Of a DNA stretch of 6,723 nt, positions 1 through 5,153 are shown one piece after another. Each line of letters opens with the position of its first letter. Position 1 is the first letter of the stretch. The notes under the pieces were generated by a model, which ran no database searches, had not been told where the DNA came from, and worked only from the letters and a program-made list of their open reading frames with translations. Both the position numbers and the translations under genes were made by a program. This DNA is from Candidatus Parcubacteria bacterium (GTDB lineage: Bacteria; Patescibacteriota; Minisyncoccia; Phycocordibacterales; Phycocordibacteraceae): NCBI GenBank assembly GCA_027310925.1, contig DAICZX010000025.1:1-6723 (forward strand). The letters are read 5' to 3'.

Positions 1-173
1 ATATTGAGATTACCGCGAAACAGATTCTGAAGCTGCGTGAGCGACTCAACAAAATCCTTGCGAAGAATACAGGGCAGCCATTTGAAAAAATAGAGAAAGA
101 TGTCGAGCGTGACTTCTTTATGACCGCGGATGAGGCAAAAAAGTATGGTCTTGTTGATCAGGTATACAAATAA
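1..173 (+). CDS. clpP: ATP-dependent Clp protease proteolytic subunit, C-terminal part
   Basis: This is the C-terminal 56 residues of ClpP, the serine peptidase that forms the double-heptamer barrel and degrades unfolded proteins passed to it by ClpX- or ClpC-type ATPases in the cytoplasm. The reading frame starts at base 3 and ends with TAA at 171-173; the start codon and the catalytic Ser and His lie outside the window. What is visible is diagnostic: the DIEI-like beginning, a helix with LRERLN, the TGQPFEKIEKD stretch, then VERDFF with the catalytic-triad Asp (codon 111-113), and the terminal EAKKYGLVDQV segment. The protein stops shortly after that segment, a normal ClpP end. The next gene, rny, follows on the same strand after about 200 bases. 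Family assignment is very secure. Whether there is more than one clpP in this genome cannot be seen. Confidence 0.95.
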   Translation, partial: IEITAKQILKLRERLNKILAKNTGQPFEKIEKDVERDFFMTADEAKKYGLVDQVYK

Positions 174-194
174 ACTAAATAAGTACGTGGCATG

Positions 195-246
195 TAACAC
201 AAAATTTCGCACAGATGAGCTACGTGGGATTTTGTGTTAAAATCCC
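195..246 (+). repeat. two overlapping, mutually exclusive hairpins downstream of clpP
   Basis: A perfect 11-bp inverted repeat pairs 195-205 (TAACACAAAAT) with 229-239 around a 23-base loop. A second perfect 8-bp hairpin pairs 226-233 (GGGATTTT) with 239-246 around a 5-base loop. They share bases 229-239, so an RNA can fold only one at a time. Neither is followed by a clear U-run on the plus strand; the following bases are C-rich. This may be the 3' end of the clpP transcript or a leader element for rny. The pairing is seen directly; any function is inferred. Confidence 0.5.
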
Positions 247-377
247 CCTACCCCGCCCCTCCGATTGACCAATTCGAGCATTTTTCCGCCTCCCCACATA
301 CATTTAATCTTTTCCTGTTGCGCGGTGCGAGACAGGCATAATCGAACAGGCTTATATCACTCAAAATTGTATTGATA

Positions 378-1883
378 ATGCTCGCGCTTTCGGGAGTGGG
401 CGGCATTGCGCTTGGATACGTTCTGCGTGTCCTTATTGGGCTTGCCCAACGCGGTTCGGTTGAGCTCGACATAAGACAGAAATTACTTCATGCAAAAGAG
501 CAGGCGGCTCGGATAGTAGCTGACGCTGAATTCCGGAGTGCCGTTCTTGAAACAGAGCGCCTCGCGTCTATTGAAGAACGCGAAGGGAAAATTGTCGTAC
601 GGGAGGAGCGTCTCGCATCACGAGAAGAATTTCTAGATTCACGCCAGCGTGATCTTGATGAGAAGGAAGATGACGCGCGAGTGCGCGAACAGGAGACAAC
701 ACGCGCGAAGAATGAAGCGGAGAATCTTTCTGCCGAGCGTGCTAAGGAACTCGCAAAAATCGCTCATTTCTCTGAGGAAAAGGCTCGTGAAGAACTTTTT
801 TCAGAAATAGAACGCTCTTACGAAGAGGCGATCCTCATGCGCCTACAGAAACTTGAGGCACACGGCCGAGAACGACTTGAGAGCAAGGCGCGTAGTATTC
901 TAACAACTGTTATTCACCGCCTCGGGAATGCGGTAAATGCGGAAGTCATGTCCCTCTCGATTACCTTACCCTCAGATGATGTGAAGGGGAAGATAATTGG
1001 CAAGGAAGGCCGCAATATAAAAGCTTTTGAACGCGCTACGGGGGTTGACGTTCTCATCGATGATGAGCCAGATAAGATAACACTCTCCTCATTCGATCCA
1101 CTTCGTCGTGCCATTGCGAAGATTGCACTCGAAAAGCTTATTGCCGATGGTCGTATCCAACCAACCAAGATAGAAGAAACGGTAAAAAAGACTCGTGCCG
1201 AGATTGCGGACATTATAAAGCAAAAGGGTGAAACTGCGGCATACGAGGCTGGTGTCATAGGGCTTGACTCAAGACTCACTGCGCTTCTCGGGCGTCTCCA
1301 TTTTCGTACTAGTTATGGTCAAAACGTGCTTCAACATTCGGTTGAAATGGCGCATATTGCTGGAATGCTTGCGGCGGAACTTCACGCTGATGTAGCTATC
1401 GCACGCGCGGGAGCATTACTGCATGACATCGGGAAAGCGGTTGATCATGAGGTTGAAGGCACTCATGTTGAAATAGGACGACGTATTTTGGAGAAATTCG
1501 GTGTTGATAAGCGCATTATTCGTGCTATGCAGTCGCATCATGAAGAGTATCCATACGAAACACCAGAGTCGGTCATTGTCCAGGTTGCCGACGCGATATC
1601 AAGTAGTCGCCCAGGTGCACGCCGCGATACTGTTGACCGTTATCTGGAGCGTCTTGGCGACCTTGAGCGACTCACATCAGCCTTTGATGGCGTCGAAAAG
1701 GTTTATGCCATTGCGGCAGGACGTGAGATACGTATCTTTGTGAATCCCGGTAAGATTTCCGACATTGCGATGCACACACTTGCGCGTGATGTAGCAAAAC
1801 GTATACAGGCAGAGTTGAAATACCCCGGAGAAATAAAAGTGAACGTTATTCGCGAAAACCGTGTTGTTGAATTTGCACGATGA
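378..1883 (+). CDS. rny: Ribonuclease Y (membrane-anchored endoribonuclease)
   Basis: RNase Y is a membrane-bound endonuclease that starts mRNA decay in many bacteria. The product is about 501 residues, close to the usual length (about 510-520). Domains in order, counted from ATG 378: a short N-terminal membrane anchor (residues 2-22, LALSGVGGIALGYVLRVLIG); a long charged coiled coil rich in Glu, Arg and Lys (about 30-175); a KH RNA-binding domain (about 190-255) with the GxxG loop GKEG at 208-211 inside KIIGKEGRNIKAFE; and an HD hydrolase domain with H320, the HD pair 349-350 in LLHDIGKA, SHHEE near 386-390 and D405 in QVADA. TTG at 372 is in frame two codons earlier and could be the true start. 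Neither start has a Shine-Dalgarno sequence, and an in-frame TAA at 339-341 limits further extension. HU lies downstream but has its own promoter. The assignment is secure; only the exact start is uncertain. Confidence 0.95.
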   Translation: MLALSGVGGIALGYVLRVLIGLAQRGSVELDIRQKLLHAKEQAARIVADAEFRSAVLETERLASIEEREGKIVVREERLASREEFLDSRQRDLDEKEDDARVREQETTRAKNEAENLSAERAKELAKIAHFSEEKAREELFSEIERSYEEAILMRLQKLEAHGRERLESKARSILTTVIHRLGNAVNAEVMSLSITLPSDDVKGKIIGKEGRNIKAFERATGVDVLIDDEPDKITLSSFDPLRRAIAKIALEKLIADGRIQPTKIEETVKKTRAEIADIIKQKGETAAYEAGVIGLDSRLTALLGRLHFRTSYGQNVLQHSVEMAHIAGMLAAELHADVAIARAGALLHDIGKAVDHEVEGTHVEIGRRILEKFGVDKRIIRAMQSHHEEYPYETPESVIVQVADAISSSRPGARRDTVDRYLERLGDLERLTSAFDGVEKVYAIAAGREIRIFVNPGKISDIAMHTLARDVAKRIQAELKYPGEIKVNVIRENRVVEFAR

Positions 1884-1916
1884 TTTCACGTTATTAACAT
1901 CTCCTTGGCAAGCCTA

Positions 1917-1944
1917 TTGCGAAATATGGCCCGTTTCCTATACT
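1917..1944 (+). promoter_or_regulatory. sigma70-type promoter of the HU gene
   Basis: TTGCGA (1917-1922) and TATACT (1939-1944) are separated by 16 bases, close to the housekeeping consensus. Transcription would start near 1951 and give a leader of about 47 bases. The leader carries a weak AGAAG ribosome-binding sequence (1988-1992) before ATG 1998. The site lies wholly in the gap between rny and HU, so HU can be expressed independently of rny. Confidence 0.6.
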
Positions 1945-1997
1945 TTCTCTCATACCCACCCCAGACAGGCTGTGGGATTAGCAATTAGAAGATACTC

Positions 1998-2270
1998 ATG
2001 AATAAAGCAGACATTGTAGACAAGGTGCATGGCGTGCTCGGCACGACAAAAGCTGATGCGGAGCGTGCAGTTGAGACAGTCATAGACTCAGTAGTTTCCG
2101 GCCTCAAGTCCGGGGAGGAGGTGTCAATCGCAGGTCTTGGCATTTTCGCAACGAAGGCGCGCCCTGCGCGTGAAGGTCGCAATCCTCGTACGGGTGAGAC
2201 AATTCACATCGCAGCCTCTCGCACGGCAAAATTCCGTGCCGCAAAGGCGCTCAAGGACGCGGTAAAATAA
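1998..2270 (+). CDS. HU family DNA-binding protein
   Basis: This is a 90-residue histone-like HU protein, which binds and bends DNA as a dimer and compacts the nucleoid. The length is standard. The N-terminal helical part (MNKADIVDKV, residues 1-38) is followed by the saddle GEEVSIAGLGIF (39-50, where most relatives have GFGTF). Next comes the DNA-contacting arm with ARPAREGRNPRTGE, including the intercalating proline P63 at its usual position, and then the C-terminal FRAAKALKDAV helix. The product is Lys/Arg-rich, as expected. The gene has its own promoter 50 bases upstream and a strong terminator immediately downstream, so it is probably a monocistronic, highly expressed unit. The sequence cannot separate HU from the related IHF on function, but conserved residues favour HU. 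No anomalies are seen. Confidence 0.96.
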   Translation: MNKADIVDKVHGVLGTTKADAERAVETVIDSVVSGLKSGEEVSIAGLGIFATKARPAREGRNPRTGETIHIAASRTAKFRAAKALKDAVK

Positions 2271-2284
2271 GGTTTTCGTGTTTG

Positions 2285-2320
2285 AAATAACGCGGCACTC
2301 AAAGGGTGCCGCGTTATTTT
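2285..2320 (+). terminator. intrinsic terminator of the HU gene
   Basis: A perfect 14-bp stem pairs 2285-2298 (AAATAACGCGGCAC) with 2306-2319 around a 7-base loop. It has a GC-rich core and ends in a short T-run. It begins 15 bases after the HU stop codon. The A-rich 5' foot makes it potentially active in both directions. Confidence 0.88.
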
Positions 2321-2335
2321 AAGCCCACCCACAAC

Positions 2336-2355
2336 TCTAGACTCTGTCTGGTAGA
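2336..2355 (+). repeat. left-end hairpin of the IS200-like element
   Basis: TCTA+GAC (2336-2342) can pair with GTC (2346-2348) and TAGA (2352-2355), leaving TGG bulged. Restoring three bases (ACC) on the left arm would give an almost perfect palindrome with CTACCAGAC and GTCTGGTAG arms, closely resembling the right-end hairpin. This suggests the left arm has suffered a small deletion. Confidence 0.5.
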
Positions 2356-2382
2356 CGACGCTCATTTTGATACACTCAGTTC

Positions 2383-2809
2383 ATGCGCTTTCGCAAAAGC
2401 ACCCACGCGCTATACAAGACGGAGTATCATGTCGTCTGGAAGCCTCGATATCGGAGACAGATATTCATACCCGGATGCGCCAATACGCTCAGAAACTTCT
2501 CAAAGACCTCGATGGTCTCGACCCCTATTCGAGGTACTAGGTGAACATGCTGCTCTACCCTGTCCACAGGGTTAGCGTGATACCGCCAAGAGTTTCAGTT
2601 ACCGACGCAATTTAATATATGAAATCTCAATCAGGAAAACTGCCTCAAGGCGAAATTTCCTTTTCTCGAAAACGTTATGCGGGACAGGAGCGGTATCTGG
2701 TCTCGAGGGTACTGATGTGTCCATCAGCGGCCTGAACGAAAAGGAAATCCTTGCCTACGCGGCTCACCAAGATAAGGAAGACCGAGAGCGACTGAAACTC
2801 GATCTCTAG
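2383..2809 (+). pseudogene. tnpA: degraded IS200/IS605-family Y1 transposase TnpA
   Basis: TnpA is the small HUH/Y1 single-strand transposase that cuts and joins the hairpin ends of IS200-type elements. Its pieces lie in three frames. From ATG 2383, frame 1 reads MRFRKSTHALYKTEYHVVW and then KPRYRRQIFIPG, the family N-terminus. A probable 1-base deletion near 2475 moves the protein to frame 3, which reads MRQYAQKLLKDLDGLDP and later VSVIPPRVSVTDAI, with compensating indels around 2528-2541. TAA at 2613-2615 replaces a probable CAA, and YMKSQSGKL follows. An extra base at 2691 gives GIWSRGY, and another near 2713-2716 leads to frame 2, VSISGLNEKEILAYAAHQ and on to TAG 2807-2809. The catalytic YxxxQ motif survives (TAC 2756-2758, CAA 2768-2770). 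The first His of the HUH pair is CCT (Pro, 2559-2561), while the second (CAC 2565-2567) remains. The intact length would be about 140-145 residues, normal for TnpA. The gene cannot make active enzyme. Confidence 0.85.
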
Positions 2810-2822
2810 ATGGAGAGCGATG

Positions 2823-2841
2823 CTACCAGCTCTGTTGGTGG
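2823..2841 (+). repeat. right-end hairpin of the IS200-like element
   Basis: CTACCA (2823-2828) pairs with TGGTGG (2836-2841), one pair being a T-G wobble, around a 7-base loop. It lies 14 bases after the transposase stop, the usual place for a subterminal hairpin. The core motifs CTACCAG, CTCTG and TGGT are shared with the left-end hairpin. An imperfect repeat (GTCTTTC 2841-2847 / GAAGGAC 2854-2860) follows directly and may belong to the right tip. Confidence 0.55.
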
Positions 2842-2870
2842 TCTTTCACTCCCGAAGGACTTGTTACATG

Positions 2871-2879
2871 TGTTAAGAT
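2871..2879 (+). promoter_or_regulatory. possible extended -10 promoter of the rhodanese gene
   Basis: TG at 2871-2872 followed by T and TAAGAT (2874-2879) fits an extended -10 element. No convincing -35 box is seen at the right spacing. Transcription would start at about 2886, the A of the rhodanese ATG, giving a leaderless mRNA. This agrees with the lack of a Shine-Dalgarno sequence. The box lies inside an inverted repeat (2867-2874 / 2881-2888). Confidence 0.4.
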
Positions 2880-2885
2880 AAACAC

Positions 2886-3206
2886 ATGAAGGATAATGAC
2901 ATCACTGTCGTGGATTTAGAGAAAATGATAAGAGAAGGCAATACGCGTGTTCTTGATGTGAGAACTTTAGAAGAGCGGATGTCAGGATATATCAATGGGA
3001 GTGTGAACATAGATTTCTATGACGAAAATTTCAGGCCTGAAATTGAAAAACTAGATCGCTCAGAAACCTATGTCGTCTACTGCGCAAGTGGAGGTCGTTC
3101 AAGTAAGACCGTACGGATGATGGAAGAGATTGGATTTACCGACTGTCACAACCTTAGCGGAGGATTTGGTGAATGGACAAGAGCAGGAATGAAGGTGGTA
3201 AAATAA
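2886..3206 (+). CDS. single-domain rhodanese-like sulfurtransferase
   Basis: This 106-residue protein is one rhodanese domain, the fold that carries sulfane sulfur on a cysteine as persulfide and passes it to thiols, cyanide or partner proteins. The domain fills the chain: VVDLEKMI at 8-15, LDVRTLEE at 23-30 (the common DVR motif), the GYINGSVNI segment at 34-42, the active-site loop CASGGRSS at 66-73 with persulfide-carrying Cys66 and Arg71, and the C-terminal NLSGGFGEWTRAGM motif at 89-102. There is no signal peptide, so it should be cytoplasmic. The start has no Shine-Dalgarno sequence, but ATG 2886 directly precedes the domain. A DoxX-like membrane gene follows after 36 bases on the same strand and is probably co-transcribed, pointing to membrane-linked sulfur or thiol chemistry. 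A second cysteine, Cys87, is near the end. Domain identity is certain; the substrate is not known. Confidence 0.93.
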   Translation: MKDNDITVVDLEKMIREGNTRVLDVRTLEERMSGYINGSVNIDFYDENFRPEIEKLDRSETYVVYCASGGRSSKTVRMMEEIGFTDCHNLSGGFGEWTRAGMKVVK

Positions 3207-3242
3207 GCATGTTCCAATAATATCACTCATAAATAATGATGC

Positions 3243-3695
3243 ATGTTTACTGATACCGCAAATTCAATAAGTAGATACTTCTATCAACGGGCATTCGGGC
3301 TCCTTCTTCTGCGGATTGCAACTGGTTTCATTTTCTTTTTTCATGGTTGGATGAAAGTGAGTAGCATTGGAAATACCTTAGGAATGTTTGCCCATATGGG
3401 TTTTCCAGCACCAATCGCATATTTCATTTCCGGACTTGAACTCGTCGGTGGCTTGGCGCTTATTCTCGGAGTTGCAACGCGATTTTTTGCGCTGCTCTTC
3501 AGTATTGAGATGTTAGTTGCCACGTTTATCGTTGGTTTTGGTCACGGACCTGGGATTGAATTTTACCTCGCGATGGTTTCTTTCGCCATAGCACTCATCG
3601 GTAGCGGGCGACACTCTCTCTTTAAGATGGAGTGCGAGAAATGTGGCGGTTTCTTATGTGATGGTACGGCTGGTCTGTGCACGGTCGGTGAGTGA
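3243..3695 (+). CDS. DoxX family membrane protein with Cys-rich C-terminal tail
   Basis: This is a 150-residue integral membrane protein of the DoxX/DoxD group, some members of which act in thiosulfate:quinone oxidation or membrane thiol redox balance. It shows four hydrophobic segments (about 17-37, 55-76, 80-99 and 105-121). Family signatures include LLLRIATGFIFFFHGWMKV (21-39) and GLELVGGLALILGVATR (64-80). After the last segment comes a tail unusual for plain DoxX: Cys131, 134, 139 and 146 in a C-x2-C-x4-C-x6-C pattern (CEKCGGFLC then GLC), which could bind metal or form disulfides. ATG 3243 is chosen because it gives the full first helix. Two out-of-frame ATGs (3236, 3239) precede it and could open a five-codon reading frame overlapping the start. 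No Shine-Dalgarno sequence is visible. The rhodanese gene upstream supports a sulfur or thiol role, which is inference. The gene ends two bases from the stop of the opposing gene. Confidence 0.88.
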   Translation: MFTDTANSISRYFYQRAFGLLLLRIATGFIFFFHGWMKVSSIGNTLGMFAHMGFPAPIAYFISGLELVGGLALILGVATRFFALLFSIEMLVATFIVGFGHGPGIEFYLAMVSFAIALIGSGRHSLFKMECEKCGGFLCDGTAGLCTVGE

Positions 3696-3697
3696 TT

Positions 3698-4888
3698 TCA
3701 CTTGCGGATTGTTGCGTCTGCCTGAGACTCAACACATCGCCCCTCCTTTTCGAGAAAAGGATAAACAAACGCAAGATCCTTCTCATCATTATTGTCGTCT
3801 AGCGTGTCGCCAGACTCTCTCAACTTGTTCTCATATTTCCGTAACTCGTCGGTCAACCAGAGATAAGCCATGAATGGGGAGATCTTCCCATCTTCGACAT
3901 GCTCAACAATAGTTCTCATAGTTTTCGGCATACTGAATACCTTGCGATATTTACGACCCAAAGAAGAGACCGCTTCAGTAACGTCAGCCATGTGGAGTAT
4001 GTCTGCAAAATCGACACTTATATGCAAAGCATCGATTGCGGTCGGGTACTGGAGTGGTTCTCTATTGTAATTATGATGGTGTGCTGCGAGTTCTGCTTCA
4101 ATAGGGAACCCTGCTGCCTTAAGAATGTTCCCTGAAACCCGTTCATGTTCCATGATTATTGCCATAAGCGTTTCATCACCAGAAAATCCAAAGCATTTAA
4201 GCTCGGTAAGACCTTCTTCAGAAAGAACCTCTCGTGCTGGAACAAGGTAGATTGGGCGCACGCGATGAATCTCAAGTGCTTCAGTAAGCGCAGCGTTTGT
4301 AGGATTTTCCGTGAGGCCAAGCGACTTCGGAATTTTCTGACTAACATAAAGATCATGATAAACGCGGTGTAGACACCCGAGCATCGCGCCATCTCCCATT
4401 TCGTGCTGTATAACCAAGCGCGGTATCTCAACTTTCCCAATATCATGGAAAAGGCATGCGCGGTAGAACTGCTCAAGTGAAATACCATCGCCTTCTTGCA
4501 GAAGGCGCTTGATGGTCATACCCGGCAGGATTTCTACCTCCATTTTCTCTTGAGCGATCTTGTAGGTTTCAAGACAATGCTTCGCTGTTTCTGCGTCGTA
4601 GAGGTCGAGGATGGTAAACATCTCATCATCTTTCTTAGTTAAGAATGGAATCTTATCGAGTGCATACGCGTGCCTTACACGTTCTCTCTCCTTATCAAGG
4701 AGGCCTTCTCGGCGAAGGGAGTCGATTATTTTTATATAGTTCCCTCCCCCTGCAATTTCAATTGCACGTGTACCGCGCATTTCGTCATAGTCGGCAACTA
4801 ATTTATGGCTCTCTGTATTTCTCATTTCCCCTTGCTGGATAGGCTTTGCGTTAGCAGAGTATCGACCATCAAATGATTCACTAGACAT
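3698..4888 (-). CDS. HD domain phosphohydrolase, divergent HD-GYP-like
   Basis: This is a 396-residue soluble protein with a metal-dependent HD hydrolase domain. In order: an N-terminal region of about 90 residues with no recognised fold; LDLYDAETAKHCLETYKIA (95-112) with a first metal-ligand candidate His104; LFHDIGKVEIPRLVIQ (146-161) with the HD pair at 148-149; IMEHERVSGNIL (245-256) with His248; AAHHHNYN (268-275); and FADILHMADVTEAVSSLGRKYR (294-315). This order matches HD-GYP phosphodiesterases (HDIGK..P, HxxxG..L, HH, AD..DA.TS..YR), but the GYP tripeptide is missing: REPLQYP follows the HHH. Activity on cyclic di-GMP is therefore doubtful, and another nucleotide or phosphoester may be the substrate. 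There is no sensor domain or transmembrane segment. The start at 4888 has a weak AGAAG upstream and a promoter very close. An insertion (about 185-235) separates the HD pair from His248. It stands alone on this strand, convergent with doxX. Confidence 0.85.
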   Translation of the reverse strand: MSSESFDGRYSANAKPIQQGEMRNTESHKLVADYDEMRGTRAIEIAGGGNYIKIIDSLRREGLLDKERERVRHAYALDKIPFLTKKDDEMFTILDLYDAETAKHCLETYKIAQEKMEVEILPGMTIKRLLQEGDGISLEQFYRACLFHDIGKVEIPRLVIQHEMGDGAMLGCLHRVYHDLYVSQKIPKSLGLTENPTNAALTEALEIHRVRPIYLVPAREVLSEEGLTELKCFGFSGDETLMAIIMEHERVSGNILKAAGFPIEAELAAHHHNYNREPLQYPTAIDALHISVDFADILHMADVTEAVSSLGRKYRKVFSMPKTMRTIVEHVEDGKISPFMAYLWLTDELRKYENKLRESGDTLDDNNDEKDLAFVYPFLEKEGRCVESQADATIRK

Positions 4889-4900
4889 AATTACTTCTTA

Positions 4901-4929
4901 ACTATAAGCTATCTCGTTCATTTTTTGAA
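4901..4929 (-). promoter_or_regulatory. promoter of the HD phosphohydrolase gene
   Basis: Read on the minus strand, TTCAAA (4929-4924) and TATAGT (4906-4901) are 17 bases apart. Transcription would begin near 4894, only about six bases before the ATG at 4888, so the mRNA would be almost leaderless. The -10 box is a five-of-six match; the -35 box is weaker. Confidence 0.5.
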
Positions 4930-5104
4930 ATACTGTACTCTCCTGTCCTAAGTCGCAGTTGTTGTATGGCGTGCAGACTGGATCCAACTACGGGCAGTTA
5001 TAGGGGGAATATGCAAAATCCCAAGATATCGAATAATACGTGTATATCCAATAGATGGATAGATGGGGAGTATTTGGGCGATTCGCAGACTGATACATAG
5101 CACT
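4930..5104. other. divergent intergenic region between HD and marR genes
   Basis: No gene or RNA gene is recognisable here. Visible structure is slight: an 8-bp palindrome TGGATCCA (4979-4986), a tandem 8-base repeat ATAGATGG (5051-5058 and 5059-5066), and a 6-bp hairpin TATCCA/TGGATA (5045-5050 with 5056-5061). The promoters for the two divergent genes lie at its edges. Confidence 0.4.
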
Positions 5105-5133
5105 TTGTATAAAATTGGAGATAATTATATGAT
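5105..5133 (+). promoter_or_regulatory. promoter of the marR-MFS operon
   Basis: TTGTAT (5105-5110) and TATGAT (5128-5133) are spaced by 17 bases, a good sigma70-type arrangement. Transcription would start near 5140, giving a leader of about 14 bases without a Shine-Dalgarno sequence. The -10 box overlaps the left edge of the operator palindrome (5132-5151), so a bound repressor would block RNA polymerase. Confidence 0.6.
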
Positions 5134-5151
5134 AGTTAGGTATCTAACTAT
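5132..5151 (+). promoter_or_regulatory. probable MarR operator (perfect palindrome)
   Basis: ATAGTTAG (5132-5139), the spacer GTAT, and CTAACTAT (5144-5151) form a perfect 8+4+8 inverted repeat. Its size and AT-rich, TTAG-type half-sites are typical of sites bound by MarR-family dimers. It covers the end of the -10 box and the expected transcription start, and ends two bases before the marR start codon. Autorepression by the adjacent MarR protein is the natural reading. Confidence 0.72.
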
Positions 5152-5153
5152 TC

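Larger units (their letters stand above)
2336..2860 (+). mobile_element. decayed IS200/IS605-family insertion sequence (tnpA-only type)
   Basis: The element consists of a degraded Y1 transposase gene (2383-2809) flanked by subterminal imperfect palindromes at 2336-2355 and 2823-2841. Single-strand IS200/IS605 elements carry such hairpins near their ends and produce neither terminal inverted repeats nor target duplications. No tnpB/IscB-like gene is present, which fits the IS200 subtype. The outer ends cannot be fixed from one copy: the left tip lies somewhere between the HU terminator and 2336, the right tip after 2841, perhaps near 2860. The family call rests on the transposase remnants; the limits are inferred. 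Confidence 0.7.

Noticed and set aside
329..358. possible rny promoter GAGACA-N18-TATATC
   Set aside because: Both boxes match the consensus poorly (about four of six each), so it is not reported as a feature, although its position near the start would fit the short-leader pattern.
914..1279. 121-residue minus-strand ORF opposite rny
   Set aside because: It lies wholly antisense to the KH and HD regions of RNase Y; its Ser/Ile-rich peptide is a mirror of the coding strand.
2306..2575. 89-residue plus-strand ORF across the HU terminator and the following region
   Set aside because: It starts inside the terminator stem, has no recognisable domain, and the real coding signal in this stretch is the broken tnpA in other frames.
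4156..4488. 110-residue minus-strand ORF inside the HD gene
   Set aside because: It is an alternative frame of the HD phosphohydrolase, which carries clear catalytic motifs in its own frame.
4940..5000. short open stretch reading LLYGVQTGSNYGQL before a stop, considered as a gene relic
   Set aside because: Too short and without any recognised family or second supporting fragment.
5051..5066. tandem ATAGATGG repeat in the HD-marR gap
   Set aside because: Only two copies of 8 bases; too short to support a repeat array, CRISPR or iteron claim.
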